A stretch of 34,582 nt of DNA from Streptomyces sp. WAC06614 (GTDB lineage Bacteria > Actinomycetota > Actinomycetes > Streptomycetales > Streptomycetaceae). The stretch spans positions 1 through 34,582 of the forward strand of contig NZ_RPRY01000038.1 of assembly GCF_003949795.1 (NCBI RefSeq). Reading direction: 5' to 3'. Position 1 is the first letter of the stretch; the number at the start of each line of letters is the position of its first letter. A program made the position numbers and the translations under genes. Under the pieces are notes generated by a model. The model worked only from the letters and a program-made list of their open reading frames with translations, was not told where the DNA came from and searched no databases. Shown here one piece after another: positions 15,873-24,010 of this stretch.

Positions 15873-17480
15873 ATGACTAGTCAGATCACCGTCGACGACC
15901 GGACGCCCGTCAAGGGACCGGACGCGGGCCCGGCCCGCTCCGGGCTGCGCGGTCACCCTTGGTTGACGCTCTTCGCCGTCGCGATCGGCGTCATGATGGT
16001 CACCCTGGACGGCACCATCGTCGCGGTCGCGAACCCCGCGATCACCGCCGACCTGAACGCCACCCTTGCCGAGGTCCAGTGGATCACCAACGGCTACCTG
16101 CTGGCGCTCGCCGTCTCGCTGATCACCGCCGGAAAGCTCGGCGACCGCTTCGGCCACCGTCAGACCTTCCTGATCGGCATCGCCGGCTTCGCCGCGTCCT
16201 CCGCCGCGATCGGCCTGTCCTCCAGCGTCGAGCTGGTGATCGGCTTCCGGGTCGCCCAGGGCGTCTTCGGCGCCCTGCTGATGCCGGCCGCGCTCGGTCT
16301 GCTGCGGGCCACCTTCCCCGCCGAGAAGCTCAACATGGCCATCGGCATCTGGGGCATGGTCATCGGCGCGTCCACCGCGGCCGGCCCGATCGTCGGCGGC
16401 CTGCTCGTCGAGCACGTCAACTGGCAGTCGGTGTTCTTCATCAACATCCCCGTCGGCGTGGTCGCGCTCGCCTTCGGCCTGGTCATCCTGCTCGACCACC
16501 GCGCCGAGAAGGCCCCGCGCTCCTTCGACCTGCCCGGCGTCGTGCTGCTGTCGGCCGCGATGTTCTCCCTGGTCTGGGCACTGATCAAGGCGGCGGAGTG
16601 GGGCTGGGGCGACCCGAAGACACTGCTGTTCCTCGGCGCCTCCGCGATCTGCTTCGTCCTCTTCGCGCTCTGGGAGACCCGGGTCGCCGAACCCCTCGTC
16701 CCGCTGGGCATGTTCCGCTCGGTCCCGCTGTCCGCGGGCACCGTGCTGATGGTGCTGATGGCCTTCGCGTTCATGGGCGGCCTGTTCTTCGTCACCTTCT
16801 ACCTGCAGAACGTGCACGGGATGAGCCCCGTCGACAGCGGCCTGCACCTGCTGCCCCTGACCGGCATGATGATCGTCGGCTCGCCGCTCGCCGGCGCCGC
16901 CATCACCAAGGTCGGCCCGCGGGTCCCCCTGGTGCTCGGCATGGTGGCCACCGCCGTCGCCTGCTTCGGGATGTCCCGGCTGACCCCGGGCACCGGCACC
17001 CTGACCATGTCCCTGTGGTTCGCCCTGCTCGGCCTCGGCCTCGCCCCCGTGATGGTCGGCGCCACCGAGGTCATCGTGGGCAACGCCCCGCTGGAGCTCT
17101 CCGGCGTGGCCGGCGGCCTCCAGCAGGCCGCCATGCAGGTCGGCGGCAGCCTCGGCACCGCCGTCCTCGGCGCCGTGATGGCCGGCACCGTCCGTGACAC
17201 GTTCGGGGACAAGTGGGCGGCCGCGCAGCTCCCGCCGCTGACCCCCGAGCAGCTCGACCTGGCCGGCACCGCCGTCACGGTCGGCGTGGCCCCGGTCCCC
17301 CCGGGCACCCCGCCGCAGATCGCCGGCGTCATCACCGACGTCGCCCACGAGACCTTCGTCTCCGGCATGAGCACGGCCTTCACCGTGGCCGGGGTCGTCG
17401 CGGTGCTCGCCGCCGTCGTCGCGGCCTTCACCCGGCGCGGCGAGCACGCCGTCGACGGAGCGGCGGCGGGCCACCTCTAG
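15873..17480 (+). CDS. DHA2-type MFS drug exporter (EmrB/QacA family)
   Basis: This 535-residue, proton-coupled multidrug efflux protein of the major facilitator superfamily has a hydrophobicity pattern consistent with 14 membrane helices, the DHA2 topology. The family motif LDGTIVAVANPAI is in helix 1 (45-57). Motif A, GKLGDRFGHRQ, lies in the loop after helix 2 (87-97), and motif C-like GPIVGGLL is in helix 5. The N-terminal 28 residues and the C-terminal tail are cytoplasmic. It is divergent from a TetR gene with operators in its promoter, the normal arrangement of an inducible resistance pump. Substrates cannot be predicted. Because the mRNA appears leaderless, translation would start directly at the ATG. 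Confidence 0.95.
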   Translation: MTSQITVDDRTPVKGPDAGPARSGLRGHPWLTLFAVAIGVMMVTLDGTIVAVANPAITADLNATLAEVQWITNGYLLALAVSLITAGKLGDRFGHRQTFLIGIAGFAASSAAIGLSSSVELVIGFRVAQGVFGALLMPAALGLLRATFPAEKLNMAIGIWGMVIGASTAAGPIVGGLLVEHVNWQSVFFINIPVGVVALAFGLVILLDHRAEKAPRSFDLPGVVLLSAAMFSLVWALIKAAEWGWGDPKTLLFLGASAICFVLFALWETRVAEPLVPLGMFRSVPLSAGTVLMVLMAFAFMGGLFFVTFYLQNVHGMSPVDSGLHLLPLTGMMIVGSPLAGAAITKVGPRVPLVLGMVATAVACFGMSRLTPGTGTLTMSLWFALLGLGLAPVMVGATEVIVGNAPLELSGVAGGLQQAAMQVGGSLGTAVLGAVMAGTVRDTFGDKWAAAQLPPLTPEQLDLAGTAVTVGVAPVPPGTPPQIAGVITDVAHETFVSGMSTAFTVAGVVAVLAAVVAAFTRRGEHAVDGAAAGHL

Positions 17481-17524
17481 AAGGCCCCCGCGCGCCGCCG
17501 CGGAGCCGTCAATTCCGTACGTAC

Positions 17525-17559
17525 GACAGCCCCGCCGGACCCGGTCCGGCGGGGCTGTC
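17525..17559 (+). terminator. Terminator downstream of the exporter gene
   Basis: A perfect 16-bp stem (GACAGCCCCGCCGGAC and its complement) with a 3-nt loop lies 45 nt after the exporter stop. The outermost GACA/TGTC are the same half-sites as in the TetR operators, which may be chance. Confidence 0.85.
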
Positions 17560-17662
17560 ACCTATCCGGGTGATCCGCCCCGAGGGCCCTTCCGCCCGCC
17601 GAACGACGCAGGTCAGCGTGGGTTCGTACACCGATCCGAACGATTCGACGGAGCTGATCGCC

Positions 17663-18037
17663 ATGCGTCGCACCCACGCCTTCCTCGCCGCCGCCGCGCT
17701 CGCCGGGGCCGCCCTGCTGCCCAGCGCCCCGCAGGCGCACGCCGCGCCCGTGCCCCTGGGGACCTGCGCCTCGGGACAGCTGTGCCTGTGGGCGAAACCC
17801 GAGTTCAAGGGCGCCCGGCAGGTCCATGAACTCAGCACCCTCGACGTGAACTCCTGCACCCCGCTCCCGCCCGGCACCAGCGCCCAGGCCCTGGCCAACC
17901 GGACGGGACGGCCGGTGACCACGTACCAGTCGGCGGAGTGCGCCGAGACGGGGGAGTTCCAGACCTACCCCGGCGACGGGGTGTGGCTGCCCCAGTCGCC
18001 CTACCAGGTCCGCGCCTTCAAGGTCTGGGAGCACTGA
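17663..18037 (+). CDS. Secreted peptidase-inhibitor-like protein (I36 family type)
   Basis: This 124-residue small exported protein has a clear signal peptide: a basic MRRTH, a hydrophobic Ala/Leu core to about residue 22, and cleavage near AHA-A at 27/28. The mature part is about 96 residues with four cysteines (35, 41, 65, 93), likely two disulfides. It contains CLWAKPEFKGARQVHEL and a later YQVRAFKVW, the beta-gamma-crystallin-like pattern of the I36 inhibitor family (streptomycete metalloproteinase inhibitor SMPI type). It may inhibit an extracellular protease, but similar domains also serve other roles. The ATG follows GGAG by about 9 nt. Its last 20 nt overlap the convergent gene, and a GGGGCC repeat begins just after its stop. 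Confidence 0.8.
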   Translation: MRRTHAFLAAAALAGAALLPSAPQAHAAPVPLGTCASGQLCLWAKPEFKGARQVHELSTLDVNSCTPLPPGTSAQALANRTGRPVTTYQSAECAETGEFQTYPGDGVWLPQSPYQVRAFKVWEH

Positions 18038-18650
18038 CCGGGGCCGGGGCCGGGGCCGGGGCCGAGGCCGGTTCCGCGGCCCGGCCCGGGTCCCGGCCCG
18101 GGCCAGGGTCCGGCGCCTGGGTCGCCGCCAGGTAGCGGCGGGCCGCCCGGACCGCCTCCTTGGGGGTCCGGCGGGCCATCAGGACGCACAGCGTGTACGC
18201 CGCGTCGTCCAGTGCCCGCTGGGCCTCCTCGTCCGACGGCGTCGTCGCGGCGACGGCATGGCAGGCGAGGAACCGGTCGAGCACCTTGGCCGTGTACCCG
18301 CGGTCGGGCGCCAGCCGCAGTACGGGCACCGGGGCCCCGCCGGGCGTGCTCCGGGCCAGCCGGACCGACTGGCGCAGGGCCCGGCCCACGCGTCCGGTCA
18401 CCGGCAGACCCCGGGTGACCAGCGTGTGCGCCACCTCCGGCACGCTCAGGCCGGCCGTGGCCGCCGTGGCGCTCACGATCGCCCGGGCGGTACGGGCCGA
18501 GGCGCCGGTCAGGGCCATCACCATGCCGACGGCCATGGGGACCGCATGGCTCTCGTCCGTTCGGGTGGTCGTCCCGTCGGGATCCGGCTCCGGGGAGCCG
18601 GCCGGAACCGGTGCGGGACCGCCGGTCTCCGCCGCGGCAGGCTGCGTCAT
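18018..18650 (-). CDS. ANTAR-like / DUF5133-like regulatory protein
   Basis: This 210-residue protein is of a kind found in Streptomyces. The middle portion (about 36-80: VPMAVGMVMALTGASARTA, then AGLSVPEVAHTLV) resembles an ANTAR RNA-binding helical domain. The C-terminal helices (about 140-175: RALDDAAYTLCVLMARRTPKEAVRAARRYL) resemble the DUF5133 region that accompanies ANTAR-like domains in this genus. The N-terminus and the tail are Pro/Ala-rich, the tail being encoded by a six-nucleotide repeat. AAGGAGG lies 4 nt before the ATG at 18650, which fixes the start; the frame remains open far upstream antisense to nothing conserved. If the ANTAR call is right, it could bind leader RNAs as an antiterminator. 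Role unknown. Confidence 0.75.
   Translation of the reverse strand: MTQPAAAETGGPAPVPAGSPEPDPDGTTTRTDESHAVPMAVGMVMALTGASARTARAIVSATAATAGLSVPEVAHTLVTRGLPVTGRVGRALRQSVRLARSTPGGAPVPVLRLAPDRGYTAKVLDRFLACHAVAATTPSDEEAQRALDDAAYTLCVLMARRTPKEAVRAARRYLAATQAPDPGPGRDPGRAAEPASAPAPAPAPVSAPRP
18038..18067. repeat. CCGGGG hexanucleotide tandem repeat, G-quadruplex motif
   Basis: Four perfect CCGGGG units and one CCGAGG variant follow the stop of the I36-type gene directly. On the plus strand this gives four GGGG runs separated by CC, a strong G-quadruplex pattern. On the minus strand it encodes alternating Pro and Ala at the tail of the ANTAR/DUF5133-like protein. Repeat number could vary by slippage. Confidence 0.85.
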
Positions 18651-18712
18651 GGGCCCTCCTTCAAGGAACACCCCCGCCCATCTAAGCACCGGCCCGGGGT
18701 CCACACCTCCGC

Positions 18713-19495
18713 TCACGGCAGCCGGGAGACCTCCGGCGCGGCGCCCTCGTCCATGCCGGCGGTGCCACCGCCGAGCCGGGCCACCTCGGCGCGCAGCGCC
18801 CGTACCTCCGCCTGGAGTTCCTGCAGCGCGGCGAGCTGGAGCCGCTCCACCTGGTCGTCGCGCTCGAAGCGGGAGATGAACCAGGCCGCGATGTTCGCGG
18901 TCACCACACCGAGCAGGGCGATCCCCGACAGCATCAGCCCGACCGCCAGCACCCGGCCCAGGCCCGTGGTGGGGGAGTGGTCGCCGTAACCGACCGTGGT
19001 CATCGTGGTGAAGCTCCACCACACCGCGTCGCCCAGGTTCTTGATGTTGCCGTCCGGCGCGTCCCGCTCCACGCTCAGCACCGCCAGCGAGCCGAACATC
19101 AGCAGCCCCACCACGGCCCCCGCCACGTACGTGGTCAGCCGGATCTGCGGCGCCATCCGGGCCCGCCGGCCCACCAGCATCAGCGTGGCCACCAGCCGCA
19201 GCAGCCGCAGCGGCTGCACCAGCGGCAGCACCACCGCCGCCAGGTCCAGCCAGTGCGTGCGCACGAAGTGCCGCCGGTCGCCGGCCAGCGCCAGCCGCAC
19301 CACGTAGTCCAGGGCGAACGCGCCCCACACCACCCACTCCACGTGCGTACAGGCCCGGTGCACCGCGTCGCTCGCGTCGGGCACGACGATCGGCACGGCG
19401 TACGCGACGGCGAAGAGCAGCGCGAAGCCGAGCAACGGGGTCTGGGTGCGGCGCTCCCAGCGGACCTGTGCGGGCTGTTCCTTCATGCCGGGCAT
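18713..19495 (-). CDS. Voltage-gated-type potassium channel
   Basis: This 260-residue membrane protein of the ion transport (6TM) family has the K+ selectivity filter TTVGYGD at 166-172, preceded by the pore helix (NLGDAVWWSFTTM). S1 lies at about 20-38, S2 at 52-70, S3 at 83-95, S5 at 122-142 and S6 at 181-206. The S4 equivalent (RLLRLVATLMLVGRRARM) has only a few scattered Arg residues, so voltage sensing may be weak. The C-terminus (about 208-243: RFERDDQVERLQLAALQELQAEVRALRAEV) is a coiled coil typical of tetramerising prokaryotic channels. It lies downstream of aceE on the same strand, 127 nt away. The start could instead be the internal ATG at 19486. It probably sets membrane potential or K+ homeostasis. 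Confidence 0.93.
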   Translation of the reverse strand: MPGMKEQPAQVRWERRTQTPLLGFALLFAVAYAVPIVVPDASDAVHRACTHVEWVVWGAFALDYVVRLALAGDRRHFVRTHWLDLAAVVLPLVQPLRLLRLVATLMLVGRRARMAPQIRLTTYVAGAVVGLLMFGSLAVLSVERDAPDGNIKNLGDAVWWSFTTMTTVGYGDHSPTTGLGRVLAVGLMLSGIALLGVVTANIAAWFISRFERDDQVERLQLAALQELQAEVRALRAEVARLGGGTAGMDEGAAPEVSRLP

Positions 19496-19515
19496 GTTAA
19501 GGACCCGTACGCACG

Positions 19516-19548
19516 GCAGCGGGCCCCGGCCGCGCCGGAACCCGCTGC
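19516..19548 (-). terminator. Possible terminator downstream of aceE
   Basis: GCAGCGGG (19516-19523) pairs with CCCGCTGC (19541-19548) in the very GC-rich 127-nt gap between aceE and the channel gene. The stem is 8 bp with partial inner pairing. It may separate the two transcripts or only attenuate them. Confidence 0.4.
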
Positions 19549-19622
19549 ACCGGCGGCACGCGCCGGGGCACGGGGGTCAGCCCCCCGCGCCCGCGGCGCG
19601 TGGCCCGCGGTCCGGCCCGCCG

Positions 19623-22355
19623 CTACGCGTCGCCGCCCGCGGCGCCCGGGTCGGCCGCCGCCACGTCCAGCAACTGGTAGCGGTCCACGGCCTGCTTCAG
19701 CACCGACCGGTCCACCTGGCCGGCCTTCGCCAGCTCGGTGAGCACCGCCAGCACCACCGACTGGGCGTCGATGTGGAAGTAGCGCCGGGCCGCCCCGCGG
19801 GTGTCCGCGAAGCCGAAGCCGTCCGCGCCCAGCGAGGTGTACGCGCCGGGCACCCAGCGGGAGATCTGGTCCGGCACCGAGCGCATCCAGTCCGAGACCG
19901 CCACGAACGGCCCCTGGGCCCCCGACAGCTTCCGGGTCACGTACGGGACGCGCTGCTCCTCCTCCGGGTGGAGCAGGTTGTGCCGGTCGACCTCGACGGC
20001 CTCGCGGCGCAGCTCGTTCCACGAGGTCGCCGACCACACGTCGGCCCGCACGCCCCAGTCCTCGGCCAGGATCCGCTGCGCCTCCAGCGCCCACGGCACG
20101 GCCACGCCCGAGGCCATGATCTGCGCCGGGACCGTGCCGGCGGTGCCGGCCGAGACCCGGTGGATGCCCTTGACGATGCCCTCGACGTCCACGTCGGCCG
20201 GCTCCGCCGGGTGCTGGATCGGCTCGTTGTAGACCGTCAGGTAGTAGAAGACGTCCTCGGCGTCCGGACCGTACATCCGCCGCAGACCGTCCTGGACGAT
20301 GTGCGCGATCTCGTACCCGTAGGCCGGGTCGTACGCCACGCAGCCCGGGTTGGTCGACGCCAGCAGCTGGGAGTGGCCGTCGGCGTGCTGCAGGCCCTCA
20401 CCCGTGAGGGTGGTCCGGCCGGCGGTCGCGCCGAGGACGAAACCGCGCGCCAGCTGGTCGGCCATCTGCCAGAACTGGTCACCGGTGCGCTGGAAACCGA
20501 ACATCGAGTAGAAGACGTAGACCGGGATCAGCGGCTCGCCGTGCGTGGCGTACGCCGAACCCGCGGCGATCAGCGAGGCCGTGCAGCCCGCCTCCGAGAT
20601 GCCGTCGTGCAGCATCTGCCCGGTCGGCGACTCCTTGTACGCCAGCAGCAGCTCGCGGTCGACCGCCTCGTACTGCTGCCCCAGCGGGTTGTAGATCTTG
20701 GCGCTCGGGAAGAACGAGTCCATGCCGAAGGTGCGGTACTCGTCCGGGGCGATCAGCACGAACCGCTTGCCGATCTCCTTGTCCCGCATCAGGTCCTTCA
20801 GCAGCCGGACGAAGGCCATCGTCGTGGCGATCGACTGCTGCCCGGAGCCCTTCTTGACCGCCGCGTACGTCTTGTCGTCCGGCAGGGCCAGCGGCTTGGC
20901 CCGCACCACCCGGGTCGGTACGTAGCCGCCCAGCGCCCGGCGCCGGTCGTGCATGTACTGGATCTCCTCGGAGTCGCGGCCCGGGTGGTAGTACGGCGGG
21001 GCGCCGTTCTCCAGCTGCGCGTCCGTGATCGGCAGGTGCAGGCGGTCGCGGAAGCCCTTGAGGTCGTCGACCGTCAGCTTCTTCATCTGGTGGGTGGCGT
21101 TGCGTCCCTCGAAGTTCGGGCCCAGGGTCCAGCCCTTGATCGTCTTGGCCAGGATCACCGTCGGCTGGCCCTTGTGGGCGCGGGCCGCCGCGTAGGCCGC
21201 GTAGATCTTCTTGTGGTCGTGGCCGCCGCGGCCCAGGTGCAGGATCTGGTCGTCGGTCATGCCCGCGACCATGGCGCGCAGCCGGTGGTCGTCGCCGAAG
21301 AAGTGCTCGCGGATGTACGCGCCGGTCTCGGTGGCGTACGTCTGGAACTGCCCGTCCGGGGTGGAGTTCATCTTGTTGACCAGGACACCGTCGCGGTCCT
21401 GGGCCAGCAGCGGGTCCCAGGAGCGGTCCCAGACCAGCTTGATGACGTTCCAGCCGGCCCCGCGGAAGATCGACTCCAGCTCCTGGACGATCTTGCCGTT
21501 GCCCCGCACCGGGCCGTCGAGGCGCTGGAGGTTGCAGTTGACCACGAAGGTCAGGTTGTCCAGGCCCTCCCGGGCGGCCAGCGAGAGCTGGCCGAGCGAC
21601 TCCGGCTCGTCCATCTCGCCGTCACCGAGGTACGCCCACACGTGTGACTTGGAGGTGTCCGCGATGCCGCGCGCCTCCATGTAGCGGTTCATCCGGGCCT
21701 GGTAGATCGCACCGATCGGGCCGAGGCCCATCGAGACGGTGGGGAACTCCCAGAAGTCCGGCATCAGCCGCGGGTGCGGGTAGCTGGACAGGCCGTACGG
21801 GGCCTTGGACTTCTCCTGGCGGAAGGCGTCGAGCTGCTGCTCGGAGAGCCGGTCCAGCAGGTAGGCGCGGGCGTAGACGCCCGGCGAGGCGTGGCCCTGG
21901 AAGAAGATCTGGTCGCCGCCGTCGCCCTCGTCCTTGCCCCGGAAGAAGTGGTTGAAGCCCACGTCGTAGAGGGAGGCGGAGGAGGCGAAGGTCGCGATGT
22001 GGCCGCCGACACCGATGCCCGGGCGCTGGGCCCGGGAGACCATGACGGCCGCGTTCCAGCGGGTGGCGTTGAGGATCTTGCGTTCGATCTCCTCGTTGCC
22101 CGGGAAGTACGGCTCGTCCTTGGTGGCGATCGTGTTGACGTAGTCCGTGCTGCGCATCTCGGGCACGGCCACGCGCCGCTCGCGGGCCCGCTCGATCAGG
22201 CGCAACATCAGATAACGGGCCCGCTCGCGGCCCCGCTCGTCGACGGCGGCGTCAAGGGAGTCGAGCCATTCCCTGGTCTCCTCGGGATCGAAGTCCGGGA
22301 CCTGGCTGGGAAGGCCGCCAATGATGATCGGGTTGCGATCGGATGCGGAAGCCAC
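19623..22355 (-). CDS. aceE: Pyruvate dehydrogenase E1 component (homodimeric)
   Basis: This 910-residue thiamine-diphosphate enzyme decarboxylates pyruvate and passes the acetyl group to the E2 lipoyl domain of the pyruvate dehydrogenase complex, joining glycolysis to the TCA cycle and acetyl-CoA supply. It is the single-chain AceE type, close to the usual 885-920 residues. The TPP motif is [10 protein letters not shown] (244-253) running to VVNCN (271-275). Active-site histidines lie in GGHI and QGHASPG. The GTG at 22355 is taken because AAGGA precedes it and the family N-terminus [22 protein letters not shown] follows at once. E2 and E3 genes are not nearby. The gene is divergent from the DUF3052 gene, with a palindrome in its upstream region. 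Confidence 0.97.
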   Translation of the reverse strand: MASASDRNPIIIGGLPSQVPDFDPEETREWLDSLDAAVDERGRERARYLMLRLIERARERRVAVPEMRSTDYVNTIATKDEPYFPGNEEIERKILNATRWNAAVMVSRAQRPGIGVGGHIATFASSASLYDVGFNHFFRGKDEGDGGDQIFFQGHASPGVYARAYLLDRLSEQQLDAFRQEKSKAPYGLSSYPHPRLMPDFWEFPTVSMGLGPIGAIYQARMNRYMEARGIADTSKSHVWAYLGDGEMDEPESLGQLSLAAREGLDNLTFVVNCNLQRLDGPVRGNGKIVQELESIFRGAGWNVIKLVWDRSWDPLLAQDRDGVLVNKMNSTPDGQFQTYATETGAYIREHFFGDDHRLRAMVAGMTDDQILHLGRGGHDHKKIYAAYAAARAHKGQPTVILAKTIKGWTLGPNFEGRNATHQMKKLTVDDLKGFRDRLHLPITDAQLENGAPPYYHPGRDSEEIQYMHDRRRALGGYVPTRVVRAKPLALPDDKTYAAVKKGSGQQSIATTMAFVRLLKDLMRDKEIGKRFVLIAPDEYRTFGMDSFFPSAKIYNPLGQQYEAVDRELLLAYKESPTGQMLHDGISEAGCTASLIAAGSAYATHGEPLIPVYVFYSMFGFQRTGDQFWQMADQLARGFVLGATAGRTTLTGEGLQHADGHSQLLASTNPGCVAYDPAYGYEIAHIVQDGLRRMYGPDAEDVFYYLTVYNEPIQHPAEPADVDVEGIVKGIHRVSAGTAGTVPAQIMASGVAVPWALEAQRILAEDWGVRADVWSATSWNELRREAVEVDRHNLLHPEEEQRVPYVTRKLSGAQGPFVAVSDWMRSVPDQISRWVPGAYTSLGADGFGFADTRGAARRYFHIDAQSVVLAVLTELAKAGQVDRSVLKQAVDRYQLLDVAAADPGAAGGDA

Positions 22356-22795
22356 GCTGTTCCTTCGCTGTCGGGGGGAGTCGTGCCATGGATCACACCG
22401 GCTCCCATCGTCTACCTCGGGCACGGAATCTTCATCTTTACCAGTGGGTAACCCGGGAGAACTTCCGGCCACCCTGGTGTGCAGAAGCGGATGGTTCGGA
22501 CAGATCGCAACCTTACGCCCATCCCTCCCCGGGTGTTCCGGGGGTCCCCCGTCCCCCGAGGGGAGTAGGAAAGCCGCTACGGGCTGCCGAATATCCTGGA
22601 ATGGTGTGGCATGGATCACGGGAGGCGTGGGTCGTGCGTGGTGGGAGTTGCGGCGAGACGGCCGCAATCGTCACCGTTTCGACGGTCTCGGCCGTCGGGT
22701 ACTTGCGCGATCCGCCGGTCCCGTGTGGACTACGCCCAATGCTGCGCGTCCGCGCGCAGCCGAAGACATCACCGAACATGAGCAGGAGGCACCCC
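22356..22795. other. 440-nt divergent intergenic region, aceE versus DUF3052 gene
   Basis: No protein-coding pattern is evident in this gap; third-position GC bias is absent in all frames. It must hold promoters for aceE and the DUF3052 gene. The visible elements are the TTACC-AGTG-GGTAA palindrome at 22438-22451, a GC-rich patch with the self-complementary CGGGGG-T-CCCCCG at 22539-22551, and two copies of CATGGATCAC (22387-22396 and 22610-22619) in the same orientation. No tRNA or riboswitch structure was recognised. Confidence 0.6.
22438..22451 (-). promoter_or_regulatory. Candidate operator/promoter for aceE
   Basis: A perfect inverted repeat, TTACC-AGTG-GGTAA, lies 83 nt upstream of the aceE start. 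On the minus strand it overlaps TAAAGAT (22434-22440), a plausible -10. A dimeric regulator of pyruvate dehydrogenase could bind here; it is not the E. coli PdhR consensus orientation. By-eye inference. Confidence 0.45.
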
Positions 22796-23227
22796 GTGAG
22801 CGCGACCGCGGACCACGCGGAGAGCAGCCTGGCCGCCCGGCTGGGTTTCCAGTCCGACCAGGTGGTCCAGGAGATCGGCTACGACGAAGACGTCGATATG
22901 GAGTTCCGCGACGAGATCGAGGGATTCATCGGCAATGATCTCGTCGACGAGGATTACGACGACGTGGCCGACGCGGTGCTGCTGTGGTTCCGCGACGAGG
23001 ACGGCGACCTGACGGACACGCTGGTCGATGCCACCGAACTCGTCGACGACGAAGCACTGATCCTGCTGCTGACCCCGAAGACGGGCCGGGAGGGCTTCGT
23101 CGAGGCCAGCGACATCAGTGACGCCGCCAAGCAGGCGGGCCTGGCGCTCGGCAAGAGCTTCAGCGTGGGCAAGGAGTGGTCGGCCCAGCGTCTGAAGACC
23201 CCCAAGGCAGCCAAGTCCAAGCGCTGA
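22796..23227 (+). CDS. DUF3052 family protein
   Basis: This 143-residue acidic soluble protein belongs to the actinobacterial DUF3052 family. Conserved blocks are ARLGFQSDQVVQEIGYDEDVD (14-34), DLVDEDYDDVADAVLLWFRDEDGDL (48-72), LLLTPKTGREGFVE (90-103) and a basic C-terminal tail (KTPKAAKSKR). Function is unknown. The family is usually found beside aceE in streptomycetes, as here, in the divergent orientation. The start is GTG because AGGAGG lies 6 nt upstream; an ATG six codons earlier (22778) has no such site and would precede the Shine-Dalgarno sequence. An accessory role near pyruvate metabolism is only suggested by synteny. Confidence 0.9.
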   Translation: MSATADHAESSLAARLGFQSDQVVQEIGYDEDVDMEFRDEIEGFIGNDLVDEDYDDVADAVLLWFRDEDGDLTDTLVDATELVDDEALILLLTPKTGREGFVEASDISDAAKQAGLALGKSFSVGKEWSAQRLKTPKAAKSKR

Positions 23228-23282
23228 GCCACGCGCCCCGGCCGCCCCGCGCCCCCGCGCGCCGGCCGGACGGACTTCGCGG

Positions 23283-23309
23283 ACCCCGTCGACCTCCGGT
23301 CGGCGGGGT
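23283..23309 (+). terminator. Terminator after the DUF3052 gene
   Basis: A 12-bp stem (ACCCCGTCGACC with GGTCGGCGGGGT, one T-G wobble) with a 3-nt loop is followed by TT. It separates the DUF3052 gene from the peroxiredoxin gene. Confidence 0.75.
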
Positions 23310-23380
23310 TTCTGCATGTCCGGGCCCGCAGGCCCTAGGCTGGGCCCCACCCGAACGGCCCAATGAGAGGGATGCGAGAG

Positions 23381-23839
23381 ATGGCGATCGAGGTCGGCCA
23401 CAAGGCCCCGGACTTCGAGCTCAAGGACAACCACGGCCGGACCGTGCGGCTCTCCGACTTCCGCGGGGAGAAGAACGTCGTCCTGCTCTTCTACCCGTTC
23501 GCCTTCACCGGCGTGTGCACGGGCGAGCTGTGCGAGCTGCGCGACCAGCTCCCCCGGTTCCAGAACGCGGACGTCCAGCTGCTGGCCGTCTCCAACGACT
23601 CCGTCCCCACCCTGCGCGTCTTCGCCGAGCAGGAGGGCCTGGAGTACCCGCTGCTGTCGGACTTCTGGCCGCACGGCGAGACCTCCCGCGCCTACGGGGT
23701 CTTCGACGAGGAGAAGGGCTGCGCGGTGCGCGGCACGTTCATCATCGACAAGGACGGCGTCGTGCGCTGGACGGTCGTCAACGGCCTGCCCGACGCCCGC
23801 GACCTGAACGAGTACGTCAAGGCCCTCGACAGCCTCTGA
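23381..23839 (+). CDS. AhpE-type peroxiredoxin
   Basis: This 152-residue thiol peroxidase reduces H2O2, organic peroxides and peroxynitrite. The thioredoxin-fold active site is [18 protein letters not shown]: Thr43 and the peroxidatic Cys46. Cys51 is a possible resolving cysteine, five residues away as in Bcp-like enzymes. The opening [31 protein letters not shown] and the later [13 protein letters not shown] are typical. The ATG at 23381 is preferred because GAGAGG lies 10 nt upstream and [12 protein letters not shown] matches family starts; in-frame ATG codons at 23363 and 23372 are alternatives. It precedes the terD genes but is separated from them by a terminator, so it is probably its own transcript. 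The placement fits a stress-response neighbourhood. Confidence 0.93.
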   Translation: MAIEVGHKAPDFELKDNHGRTVRLSDFRGEKNVVLLFYPFAFTGVCTGELCELRDQLPRFQNADVQLLAVSNDSVPTLRVFAEQEGLEYPLLSDFWPHGETSRAYGVFDEEKGCAVRGTFIIDKDGVVRWTVVNGLPDARDLNEYVKALDSL

Positions 23840-23847
23840 CGTACCCC

Positions 23848-23881
23848 GCGGCCCGGGCGCACCCGAGCGCACCCGGGCCGC
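23848..23881 (+). terminator. Terminator after the peroxiredoxin gene
   Basis: GCGGCCCGGG (23848-23857) pairs perfectly with CCCGGGCCGC (23872-23881) across a 14-nt loop, 8 nt past the stop codon. Confidence 0.7.
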
Positions 23882-23885
23882 ACAC

Positions 23886-23901
23886 GTGCCCGATCGGGCA
23901 C
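23886..23901. promoter_or_regulatory. 16-bp perfect palindrome upstream of the terD operon
   Basis: GTGCCCGATCGGGCAC is a perfect palindrome without a spacer, 109 nt upstream of the first terD gene and just past the preceding terminator. Its lack of a loop makes a terminator unlikely; an operator for a dimeric regulator of the ter genes is the better reading. The regulator is not in this window. Confidence 0.5.
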
Positions 23902-24010
23902 AGTGCATAGCCACGTGAAGGGGCGGGAACCCGTCTTCGGAGCCACGCGTTGTGCCTGGTGAAAAGCACGACGGGGCCCGGCCCCACCCGAGAACACCAA
24001 TGGAGGACCT

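Noticed and set aside
17525..17559. GACA/TGTC ends of the exporter terminator as a third TetR operator
   Set aside because: The 16-bp stem and its place after the stop codon fit a terminator; the shared four bases are easily chance.
22539..22551. CGGGGG-T-CCCCCG hairpin as a terminator
   Set aside because: The loop is a single base, so it cannot fold as written, and it sits between two divergent promoters where no transcript should end.
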